Shown piece after piece: positions 55,027 to 64,000 of a stretch of 64,000 bases of DNA (position 1 is the first letter of the stretch; every line of letters starts with the position of its first letter). Origin of the DNA: Craterostigma plantagineum (lineage: Eukaryota; Streptophyta; Magnoliopsida; Lamiales; Linderniaceae); contig JAPQWV010000002.1 in NCBI GenBank assembly GCA_027422505.1, positions 22,918,501-22,982,500 of the forward strand, read 5' to 3'. The translations under genes were made by a program, and so were the position numbers. The notes beneath the pieces were generated by a model. It did no database searches and was not told where the DNA came from. It saw nothing but the letters and a program-made list of their open reading frames with translations.

Positions 55027-57953
55027 ATGGAGACGTCAGAACGATGTTCGTTTTTCCGAGACTTGAAATCGAGAGAAGTCAATGGATTCCGAGGTACTCG
55101 TTTTCTACTTATTTGTTGGTAATGTAGACCGTCTTGAATTTCAGCTGACGCGTTTCCCATAACAGTTTCGAAACGGCCATGCTGTGTCGTGGATTCCAAG
55201 GAATTAGAGCCGATTGGAACTATGGCGGTTGAACACGGAAGTGAAACCGATGCCTCGCCTCCAATGGCTTTGACTTTCGGAAAGGTCAGTCTTGTAATTT
55301 GTTTATTAAATAGGTAGGATGATTTTTTCATCGAGTAATTATCGGTTAGTAAATTCGTATTCTTGTTTCTGGTGCCGGCAGAGTAATGGTGCTGCAAATA
55401 TTCTGGCTGTAGCTGATGAAGGTGGGTATGTTACACTATTCAATACAAGGAAGAAGTTTCATGAATTATCTTCATACCAAGAAAATGCAGGTAATCTTTT
55501 TTTTTTTCCGATCATTTGCCCATTTAAGTGCGTATTAGGGTTGAATCTGTCATGGAATTATGTGTCTTCGCCCTCAGAAAAAGCCAAGGTATGTGAATGG
55601 GTTGCGCACGACAATGCCATATTTGATCTCTGTTGGATAAAGGTATTTCTTTTCTATCTCAATTATATTCTTTCAATGGTGTTTTTTAGCTATTTTTGTC
55701 CTCGTATTTTTACTTTCTCCAAAGAGGATGATGGTTGAATATGGACTACTAATATCGTTGTTTATCAGGATGATGCAAACTTGTTGTCAGCTTCGGGTGA
55801 TCAAAGCGTAAGTATCTCAGTCTCACTTGTTCAATACCGTTCGTCGCTTCAATTGCTGCTTCATTCGATACTAAGGATATTAGGCTGATGCTTGGAACAT
55901 TGATTCTCAATATTGGCAGATCAAGGTATGGGATATAAAAACAAAGAGATACACCAGAGAATTGATGGGGCATACTGGGAGCATAAAGTCCATCACCAGC
56001 CATCCAACAAATCAAGGTTTATACATTGAAAGTTTCCTGCTCGTTTGAATGATAATCACCAGTTCTACATCGAATGTTTTCCCCCCTTTCAACTCTGAAC
56101 TTCTACACAGATCTTATTGTGTCTGGTTCAAGAGATGGATCATTTGCTTTATGGGACATCAGGACTTCCGGAAATCAGTGTCAGAAGACACGTGCCTCGT
56201 AAGTATCAGGACAGTCTGCTTATTTGAATGAATAGTTTCTCCTTATATGATAGGAGAACAATCGCAAGTAAAAAGTTAGCATAAGCTTTTTTAAAACGTT
56301 AGTTAAAATCAACTGACTAAATTCTGGTGCTAAATATTACAGCCCTTTATCTGTAGTCCACAATGCTCACACTTCTCCTGGTCGAAGGCGTCCTAGACGC
56401 GGAAAGGTGTCGTTTTCTCCTTTTCAAATTATTTTCTCGTCTAATCATCTTGGAATTAATTTTCTACTTGACCTCATTAACTGCAGGCAGCATCGATGAG
56501 CATCACATCAGTTCTGTATCTCAGAGATGGGGTTTCTGTGGCCACTGCTGGAGCAGTTGACAAGTGAGTATGGAAGTCTTGGAAGCTCTTCAATATCAAA
56601 TTTATAGTTAAACCCAAAGTTTGGACAATCAGTAGCACTTCATTTCTCTCTCAGTATTATTAAATTTTGGGACACAAGGAATCTTAAAAGTCCGGTGACT
56701 CATGCATGTCCTAAGTCCGAATCATCAAACGAGGTAGTGTAACTATTACCTTCCGTATGATGGATAGATTCTCGCGTATAATTTGAGTGGTGAAACGAGT
56801 TTTGTATAGCATGTCTCTTACTAAAAGTTCACTTAAATGTCGTAGGAAAAGCGTTTACATGGCATATCCAGTTTGTCTCAAGATCTGAATGGCGTATATA
56901 TCACAGCGTCATGCATGGATCATAGGTTATGAATCTCCGCCCTAAGTTCAATCTCAACTCAATATTCACAATGTCCTTTCTTGTGAAACTGTGATATGGA
57001 ATCTCCCAAATTGTTTTCAGCGTATACCTATACAACGTACTTCAGCTCGAGAAGGGACCAATAAAGACATTTTCTGGAGGTCGAATTGATTCATTCTTTG
57101 TCAAGGTACTGCTACGCGGAGAAAGTAAACAGAACTGACACCAAGTCATAGGCAGTTTCACTTGTTCACCAATTCATAATTTTCTGCAATGACAGACTTC
57201 AATAAGTCCCGATGCGGATCACATAATCAGTGGATCAACTGATGGAAATGCCTACTTGTGGCAGGTTTGTTTCGGCCCCAAAATCTCATTCGTTAACTCT
57301 CCCAAATGTTGCCCAAATAATAGCGTGTTACTAATGCAGGTGAATAAACCTCATACAAGTCCTATCATCTTGAAGAGCCATGACGCAGAAGTCACAGCAG
57401 TTGACTGGTTTGCCTTTCTTTTCCCCGAAGAACTCTTCCTCATTTCTTTATATACACACATTTCTGAGGCTACTTTTTCTCCACAGGTGCCAATCGGAAA
57501 CAGGGATGGTGGCTACATGCTCAGATGATTTCACAGTAACTCAATCTCAGATCTTACTCATTACTTTTGATGCTATATTTCATAATCATTTTAGGTAAGT
57601 TGAATAATGTTTCTCATGCTTCTAACGTTTCATAGGTTCGCCTTTGGGACATCGAAAGCAGTTTCGATCTAAACACGCCATCTTCATCGTCGATTCGCAA
57701 GAGAGTTCGAGCAATTCCTATCAGTGAACGGATACAAACAGATGCTTCGTCCACGAAGATCGACGTAAGCAACACTCCTCCAAACAGACCAAACCATGCT
57801 AACTCACTCGACGCGCCACAACAAGTCACTACGCCAGAATCGCAGAAGAAAAAGCTCACTTTCGCCTCTGAAACAAATAGCCCTTACTCTGTCCTAGATC
57901 CTCCTTCCTCTTTGAAGAGAAAGACAATCCGTGACTATTTTATGGTTTCTTGA
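55027..57953 (+). CDS. CDT2: CDT2/DTL-type WD40 substrate receptor of CUL4-DDB1 ubiquitin ligase
   Basis: Sixteen exons, all with GT-AG borders and consistent phase, give 490 aa: 55027-55093, 55166-55284, 55382-55490, 55578-55642, 55769-55807, 55920-56016, 56111-56198, 56343-56406, 56487-56563, 56655-56733, 56846-56925, 57021-57105, 57196-57264, 57340-57407, 57487-57535, 57636-57953. WD repeats run from about residue 65 to 392 ([60 protein letters not shown]). WDIR and WDTR are WDxR motifs that contact DDB1. The C-terminal tail is Ser/Pro-rich and ends [12 protein letters not shown], a PIP-box-like PCNA-binding motif. In the family, CRL4-CDT2 destroys CDT1 and other PCNA-bound proteins in S phase and after DNA damage. 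No disruption is seen, so the gene looks functional. Confidence 0.95.
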
Positions 57954-58188
57954 TAAAAAAAAAAAAAGTATTGCATTTTCCTTCAGGCGAGTATACCTTG
58001 ATGTACAGTTAGATGAACTTATTTTTGATGAGATATGTCTACCAAATTTTGTTTTGAGTCAAGTTAGAAGAACGACTCTTCTTCAGGTTGGTGTATGGTC
58101 TCTTTCTTATTCTTTTAATTCGATGTGGATTTGCGTGTCTCCATTTAGTTTGTCGTGGAATTTTGTGAGGGAAAGGCCGGGGGCTCTT
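57954..58188 (+). other. CDT2 3'UTR and flank
   Basis: Short 3' region beginning with an A13 run directly after the stop codon. The copia insertions start at 58189-58196, so the natural downstream flank is cut off within about 240 bases of the stop. Confidence 0.5.
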
Positions 58189-58195
58189 TGAGGTT

Positions 58196-58633
58196 TGTCG
58201 ACATAATAAGGCCAGATGGCCTTTTGGAATGGTCAAAGAAGTAACAATGTCAAAGTACTGCTGAAGACTTTGTAATGTGTTCAAATTATTACCTCATTTG
58301 CTCAAGCTAGAATGCCTATAAATAGGCCATGAGAGCAAACGATGAGTGCATCCCACACATAAGAAAATTAATAGAGAGGAGAGAATAAAAAGTAGAGAGT
58401 TTGTCGGTATTTTCTCCGACTATAAAGAGAGAGGTTGATGGTTTTCTCCTTGTAGATTGAGAGGTTGTAACTCCTATATTTTTCCTCTATAGTGGATTCT
58501 TCTTCCTTGCCCGTGGTTTTTACCCCGATTTGTTTGGGGATTTTCCACGTTAAATCTCGGTGTCCACTTTTATTTTTAATTGCTCAAATACTAGCCGCAA
58601 TATTACCGGACCGGGTCCGCTGCCACGCCAACA
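58196..58633 (+). repeat. 5' LTR of the young copia element (438 bp)
   Basis: It lacks a 17-base segment (CAAATGAGGTAAGCACT region) and a 16-base duplication (ATTCTTCTTCACTTGG region) present in the 3' LTR. Otherwise about five substitutions are seen by eye. Confidence 0.95.
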
Positions 58634-58831
58634 GTTGGTATCAGAGCCTAGCTTGGGTTTTATATATCTATTTATTGTATGCTCTGTGGTTGCCACTAAT
58701 GTGGACCCTCCACATCAGAAAATAATAGATATTATACTGCCCTTGTTACGGTGACGAAAAAAGACGGTGCGAGTTCAATAATTATCTGCTGCAACCCCGT
58801 CGGAGGTATCGCTCACGACTGAGCAGAAATT

Positions 58832-58983
58832 ATGGCGACGAAGTTTGATATCGAAAATTCAACGGGAGAAACTTTTCACTGTGGAAATTAAAGATAAAGG
58901 CGATCTTGATGAAGTACGGCTGTCTGGAGGCTATCGATGGAAAACCAGCCACACTGACAGACGAAAAAAAAATTGAGGACTAA
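58832..58983 (+). pseudogene. Copia gag N-terminus remnant fused to integrase by deletion
   Basis: ATG at 58832 gives MATKFDIEN, then a one-base slip. The other frame reads NFSLWKLKIKAILMKYGCLE and AIDGKPATLTDEKKIE, typical copia gag. At about 58980 the sequence jumps directly to integrase (TNNGGEYTGRNF), so over 1.5 kb of gag-protease-integrase is missing. Confidence 0.8.
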
Positions 58984-60052
58984 TAATGGAGGAGAATATA
59001 CTGGCCGGAATTTTGATAGCTTTTGTAAAAGAGAAGGCATCAAACGGCACTGTACCACGGCGTATACTCCACAACAGAATGGAGTGGCGGAGCGGATGAA
59101 TAGAACTCTGTTGGAGAGGACAAGAGCCATGTTGGGAGCTGCAGGTCCGAATAAATAATACTGGACAGAAGCAGTCAACACCGCCTGTTACGTGATCAAT
59201 CGGTCGCCTTCAAAGGCAATTGATCAGAAGACGCCGATGGAGATGTGGACCGGGAAGCCAGCGGATTATTCCAAACTCCATGTATTTGGAAGTCCCGTGT
59301 ACGTGATGTACAACGCCCAAGAAACTACGAAGCTGGATCTGAAGTCCAGGAAGTGTTTGTTCTTGGGGTATGCTGATGGTGTGAAGGGGTATCGCCTGTG
59401 GTATCCCACTGCCCACAAGGTTGTCATCAGCAGGGAGGTTATCTTTTTAGAAGATAAAATAATCGGAGGAAATGATAGCACTACAAAGGGAAGTTCAGAG
59501 ACTACGACCATTCAGGTGAAAGGGAAGTTTGTCGAACAAGATTCTTCTGAAGCAGCACCAGAGCGCTTTCGTGCACGACTGGTGGTTAAAGGCTACGCTC
59601 AGAAAGAAGGCATCGACTTCAGCGAGATATTCTCACATGTGGTTCGATTGACGACTGTTCGGATACTCCTGGCGATGTGTGCTACATTCGATTTACATCT
59701 AGAGCAACTAGATGTGAAGACGGCTTTTCTTCATGGAAATCTTGAAGAAGAGATTTATATGCTTCAACCGGAAAGTTTTGAAGACAAAGAAAAACGGATT
59801 TTGGTTTGCAGGTTGAACAAATCTCTATACGGTCTCAAACAGGCGTCGAGGTGTTGGTATAAGAGATTTGATTCCTTCATCATGATCCTTGGATACAACA
59901 GATTAAATGCAGACCCTTGTGCATATTTCAAGAGGTTTGGTGAAAGCGATTTTATCGTATTACTGCTGTATGGTGACGACATGTTGGTAGCAGGCCCCAA
60001 CAAAGATCGTACTGAAGAACTCAAGGCACCGTTGGCTAGGGAATTTGAATGA
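58984..60052 (+). pseudogene. Copia integrase C-terminal part and reverse transcriptase N-terminal part
   Basis: TAYTPQQNGVAERMNRTLLE contains the catalytic Glu region of integrase. A stop at 59156 interrupts it and the frame continues at 59192 with KTPMEMWTGKPADYSKLHVF. Near 59560 (SSEAAPERFRARLVVKGYAQ) the linker is joined directly to RT, suggesting a second deletion. RT motifs FDLHLEQLDVKTAFLHGNLE, SLYGLKQASRCWYKRF and YGDD (usual copia YVDD) follow. Confidence 0.85.
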
Positions 60053-60930
60053 AGGACTTGAGACCAGCAAACAAATTCTAGGGATGCAAATTTACCGAGA
60101 CAGAAATAACAAGAAGATTTGGCTCTCCCAGAAGAACTATCTGAGGAAGGTCTTGCGACGCTACAATATGCAAGAAGGTAAGCCAATTTCTACCCCACTT
60201 CTTGTTAATTTCAAATTATCCTCAAGTATGAGTCCTAGCAGTGAAGAAGGGAGGATGGAAATGTCTCGAGTACCGTATGCATCGGCGGTGGGAAGTTTTA
60301 TGTTCGCGATGATTTGTACACGGCCAGACATTGCGCATGCAGTGGGAGTAGTAAGTCGGTACATGGCGAATCCGGGCAAAGAGCATTGGAGCACGGTGAA
60401 GAGGATCCTACGATATATCAGAGGAACCTCGGATGTTGCATTATGTTACGGAGGAGCAGACTTTACTGTCAGAGGGTACGTTGACTCTGATTATGCAGGT
60501 GATCTTGACAAGAGCAAATCTACCACGGGTTATGTGTTCACTCTTACTGACGGAGCCGTAAGCTGGGTATCGAAGCTTCAGTCCGTTGTCGCGACGTCAA
60601 CAACTGAAGCTGAGTATGTTGCAGCTACACAGGCAAGTAAAGAGGCGGTATTGTTGAAAATGGTCATGGAGGAACTCGGGCACGAGCAGAAGAATATCCC
60701 TCTGTTCTGTGACAGTCAGAGTGCCTTGCATCTCGCAAGAATCCAGCTTTTCCTTCCAGGTCAAAGCACATACGAGTCCATATCACTTCGTTCGTGAGAA
60801 AGTGGAAGAGGGCACGGTAGATATGCAGAAAATTCATACGAAAGACAACCTAGCAGATTTCTTGACGAAGGCGGTCAACACAGATAAGTTCGTTTGGTGT
60901 CGTTCCTCGAGCGGCCTAGCGGAAATGTAA
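60045..60930 (+). pseudogene. Copia RT C-terminus and RNase H
   Basis: A frameshift at about 60050 continues RT as QILGMQIYRDRNNKKIWLSQ and TRPDIAHAVGVVSRYMANPG. RNase H text follows: GYVDSDYAGDLDKSKSTTGY, STTEAEYVAATQASKEAVLL and CDSQSALHLA. A further slip at about 60750 moves the end to FVREKVEEGTVDMQKIHTKD, closing at 60930. Confidence 0.85.
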
Positions 60931-61005
60931 GCAACATGAATGGCAAGGGAGAAAGAATGGTGTGAAGATCCGATTGATCCTCAATCAAATCTTCAAGTGG
61001 GAGAT

Positions 61006-61477
61006 TGTCGACATAATAAGGCCAGATGGCCTTTTGGAATGGTCAAAGAAGCAACAATGTCAAAGTACTGCTGAAGACTTTGTAATGTGTTCAAATTAAC
61101 AAATGAGGTAAGCACTTACCTCATTTGCTCAAGCTAGAATGCCTATAAATAGGCCATGAGAGCAAACGATGAGTGCATCCCACACATAAGAAAATTAATA
61201 GAGAGGAGAGAATAAAAAATAGAGAGTTTGTCGGTATTTTCTCCGACTATAAAGAGAGAGGTTGAGGGTTTTCTCCTTTATAGATTGAGAGGTTGTAACT
61301 CCTATATTTTTCCTCTATAGTGGATTCTTCTTCACTTGGATTCTTCTTCCTTGCCCGTGGTTTTTACCCCGATTTGTTTGGGGGTTTTCCACGTTAAATC
61401 TCGGTGTCCACTTTTATCTTTAATTGCTCAAATACTAGCCGCAATATTACCGGACCGGGTCCGCTGCCACGCCAACA
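61006..61477 (+). repeat. 3' LTR of the young copia element (472 bp)
   Basis: Begins TGTCGACATAATAAGG after the purine tract and ends CACGCCAACA. Its extra length versus the 5' LTR is fully explained by two short indels and one base. Confidence 0.95.
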
Positions 61478-62299
61478 AGGTTGACATCAAAGAAGGGTTG
61501 ATTTTCTATGAAGTTATTTGTTAGTGTTGATATTTCAATGTTGACAATCATAATGGCTCCACATGCCAGTCAACATTGTTGGCTGAGATTGGGTCAACCT
61601 CTAGTTTTATCTTTGATGCCCAAAACCCTATTAATTCGGTTATTGGCTATTTTTAGTGATATGCAGGACTTTGATAAAGCTTGGAATGGATCAAAGACGT
61701 GGGGATTACGTGTGGAGACTTAGGAGCTAAAATTGGAAAGAAACTTACTAAAAATAGGAGTCTTGAAGCCCAAGTGAAGACTAAGTCGTTTGGAGCTATC
61801 CAACTTAACTTCCAACGGCCATATTGAAGTTAAAGGACGTTGAGGGCAGTATGGACGTTGAGCAAGTCCTTGAGAAGTCGAAGTATATATGTACGAGACT
61901 TCATGACACACGAAAGACACGAGTCATAACGAGCGAAGCTTACATTGAGATTGAGCAAACTCACGAGAGTTATTCTTTTTAGCCTAGTTTTGCAAAGGTC
62001 TTAGGACTTTCTAGTTTAGTGGGTCGTTAGATTCCATTCTTTTACTAGGCGTGATTTGTACTATCGCGAGATAGTTGTTTTTGTAATCCATCGTAATAGT
62101 GGAATTTCGCCATGAGGCACGCAACAAGTTTCTAACTTGCTGCACAAAATTTACATCTCGTGTGCTACGTATTTCGTCACTAAGTTGTTAGTTTTTCCGC
62201 TGTGCATTTTGTGTGAGATCGGGTGTTGCTCCGACATTACAGTCAACATTTGCATCACCAGTTTTTATTTTACATCCATTACACGACGGGATCACTTCA
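61478..62299 (+). repeat. 5' LTR of copia-3
   Basis: It ends ATCACTTCA just before the Met primer site (TGGTATCAGAGC from 62303). The true LTR start is probably TG at 58189, seven bases before the nested element, since the pre-insertion sequence reads TGAGGTTGACATCAAAG and the LTR end inverts to TGAAGTG. TATA-like GTATATATG lies at about 61883. Confidence 0.65.
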
Positions 62300-62351
62300 A
62301 AATGGTATCAGAGCTTACGCTTGACGTTACTAAGCGCTAAAAATCATCTAC

Positions 62352-64000
62352 ATGGATGTTACAAGCTCAAACCATCTTGGCAAAGTCCCTGTGTTAGACG
62401 GTTCCAATTATGCCTATTGGAAGGTTCGTGTTCGGCAGTGCATCAAGTCCATCGATGTGCGAGCATGGGAAGCAGTGCTGCATGGTTATACGACTCCAAA
62501 GACTCCACAAGACGCTGATGGCGAAGTCGTGGATAAGCCTTTCGAGCAGTGGACGATCGCGGAGAAGAACGCGGCCGAATTCAACGACAAGGCACTCAAC
62601 GCCATCTTCTCATCCGTGGACATGTTTATGTTCAAGATCATCCAGAATTGCTCTACTGCTCAAGATGCGTGGGATCTTCTTCAGAAGTACTGTGAAGGCG
62701 ACGCAAGCGTGCGTGAAACCAAGCTTCGCCTACTCCTTAGTCAGTTCGAGAATATCAGAATGAAGGAAGACGAAGATATCAGCACGTACTTTGGAAAGCT
62801 GTTGACGATCTCAAGCGAGTGCGCCAGCCTAGGAGATCCTATGACAAATAAGGTATTAAACTCTAAAGCTCTTCGTACACTAACCGAAAAATTCAATGTG
62901 AAGGTATCGGCGATCGAGGAATCATACAACCTAGCGAACATGAACTTCACCGTCTTGATGAACATCTTGAAGAACTTCGAGACAACCTTGACGTTCAAAA
63001 GAGGGCATCACGAGGCAAAAGCCTTGCGTTAGTCTGTCAACCATCCAAGGTTCAAACCGAGGATGATTCTGACAATGAGGATGATACAGCCATGCTGGTA
63101 AAGAACTTCGCAAAGTTTCTCAAGAAGAAGAAGAACGCTGAGAAAAATGTTGGCCCGAATGCTGGTCCAACATTTAGGCGGGGGCAGAATGTTAAAGCTG
63201 ATTCCTCGTCTGTTCCTCCGTTCTTTAAACGCAAACCAGATGGAAAGAAGAAGAACATCAACTATGAATCCGTAAGATGCTATGAATGCCAAGGATGGGG
63301 TCATTTCGCCAACGAATGTGCAAACACCCTTCGCAAGTACGGAAATGCGATGTGGATCGAGCTGTCCGACGATGAAGATGAAGAACTGTGTGCTAAGGAG
63401 ACCAAGCAAACATCAGTGACCATTCAGTCCTTCTCAGATAGCGAAGACAACGAAGATAATCAGATAGGCTTCACTGCGGTAACGGATGTTGAGCAGAATG
63501 TTGCTCCAACATCTGACTCAGCATCTGGAAAATAGATTATATTTGATTATGATGACTCAAACTGTTTGATGGGTTTCTAAGTTCTGATGATGCAGATTTA
63601 GAAATAGACGATTGTGCAGCTATGAAGCGATTGTCCGCACAATTGGAAATAGAAAAGGCGAAAAATGCTCAACTTAAAGCCGCCGTAAAAGTGTTGACCG
63701 AGGAGAACGAAAAGAACGAAAAGGTTATCGAAGGCCTTCTTGATGGGATGAATAAAATGGAAGCTGCTCTAACACGAAAGGACAAAGAGATCGACCAGCT
63801 ACAAAAGCGAGTCGATGAGGCTGACGAGACGTTTGCGAAAATGAACAAGGGTAAGTCAACCCTTGATGAGGTATTATCTCTAGGTATTTTTGATAAGCAA
63901 GGTCTAGGTTTCAATACTGAGCCCATTAATGAAGTTCCTAAACCTGTGCCACATGTTCAGCCTAAGATGGTCTTTATTAAAGAAAAGTCGCATGTTTCGA
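62352..64000 (+). pseudogene. Copia-3 gag (continues beyond the window)
   Basis: MDVTSSNHLGKVPVLDGSNY starts a gag 226 codons long (62352-63032). A one-base slip near 63000 continues it as the knuckle part (63092-63535; CYECQGWGHFANEC and the acidic DDEDEE tail). After another break at about 63540 a coiled-coil segment (AMKRLSAQLEIEKAKNAQLK, EIDQLQKRVDEADETFAKMN) runs to the window end. Same family as copia-1. Whether pol follows is outside the window. Confidence 0.85.

Larger units (their letters stand above)
58196..61477 (+). mobile_element. Young Ty1-copia element, internally deleted, with AGGTT duplication
   Basis: LTRs TGTCGACA...GCCAACA (58196-58633 and 61006-61477) flank a 2.4 kb interior. 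A 5 bp duplication AGGTT is exact (58191-58195, 61478-61482). A Met primer site (TGGTATCAGAGCC, from 58636) and purine tract (AAGTGGGAGAT) are present. The interior keeps the gag start, part of integrase, RT and RNase H, but lacks most of gag, the protease and the integrase N-terminus. It could move only with help. It lies just inside the start of the copia-3 LTR. Confidence 0.95.

Noticed and set aside
58636..58648. tRNA-Met gene fragment
   Set aside because: TGGTATCAGAGCC is the complement of the tRNA 3' end used as primer, found at every copia LTR here; no tRNA fold follows.

Overview
This is plant nuclear DNA, almost certainly from a eudicot. I cannot name the species; an asterid is a guess. 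The evidence is spliceosomal introns, plant-only gene families (an AGC-VIIIa kinase and a SIAMESE-related CDK inhibitor), Ty1-copia and Ty3-gypsy retrotransposons, hAT and Mutator DNA transposons, and a Cassandra-type TRIM carrying 5S rRNA sequence. There are no bacterial-style operons, Shine-Dalgarno sites or CRISPR arrays.

Host genes. Three real genes are visible. (1) A two-exon D6PK/PAX-type AGC kinase on the minus strand (about 11.99-14.31 kb, with a probable 5'UTR intron to about 14.71 kb). (2) A SIAMESE-RELATED (SMR) CDK-inhibitor gene on the minus strand (53.93-54.40 kb). It contains 36 consecutive AAG (Lys) codons and a one-base frameshift in an A8 run. (3) A 16-exon CDT2/DTL-type WD40 gene on the plus strand (55.03-57.95 kb; 490 aa). 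It has WDxR DDB1-binding motifs and a C-terminal PCNA-binding (PIP-box-like) motif. The SMR and CDT2 genes are head-to-head across about 625 bp that holds three E2F-consensus sites, so two cell-cycle regulators may share a promoter. A fourth, dead gene is an intron-containing ubiquitin-hydrolase-related pseudogene (about 27.06-28.72 kb, minus).

Layout. 1-1.3 kb: 3' end of a plus-strand LTR element. 1.3-4.0 kb plus 11.15-11.21 kb: a minus-strand copia element (copia-1) whose 5' LTR is split by a 7.1 kb non-autonomous gypsy element (4.04-11.14 kb) with tandem arrays and an antisense coding remnant. 11.99-15.1 kb: the kinase gene. 15.1-17 kb: AT-rich spacer. 17-20.2 kb: hAT-1, split by a solo Sirevirus-type LTR. 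20.2-27 kb: minus-strand copia-2 containing an intact Cassandra TRIM. 27-28.7 kb: the hydrolase pseudogene. 28.8-31.6 kb: hAT-2. 31.9-43.6 kb: a degenerate minus-strand Sirevirus with an env-like region, hosting two non-autonomous DNA elements. 45.1-49.3 kb: a MuDR-like MULE with long TIRs, GC-rich filler and a nested hAT MITE. 49.6-53.4 kb: a MULE-like element and three MITE-like elements. 53.9-58 kb: SMR and CDT2. 58.2-61.5 kb: a young, internally deleted copia element with identical target-site duplications. It sits at the start of the 5' LTR of copia-3, which runs off the window at 64 kb.

Most of the window is therefore nested transposons. From memory, Arabidopsis chromosome 3 has a D6PK-like kinase, SMR7 and CDT2 close together, so the three live genes may be an old syntenic block inflated by insertions.
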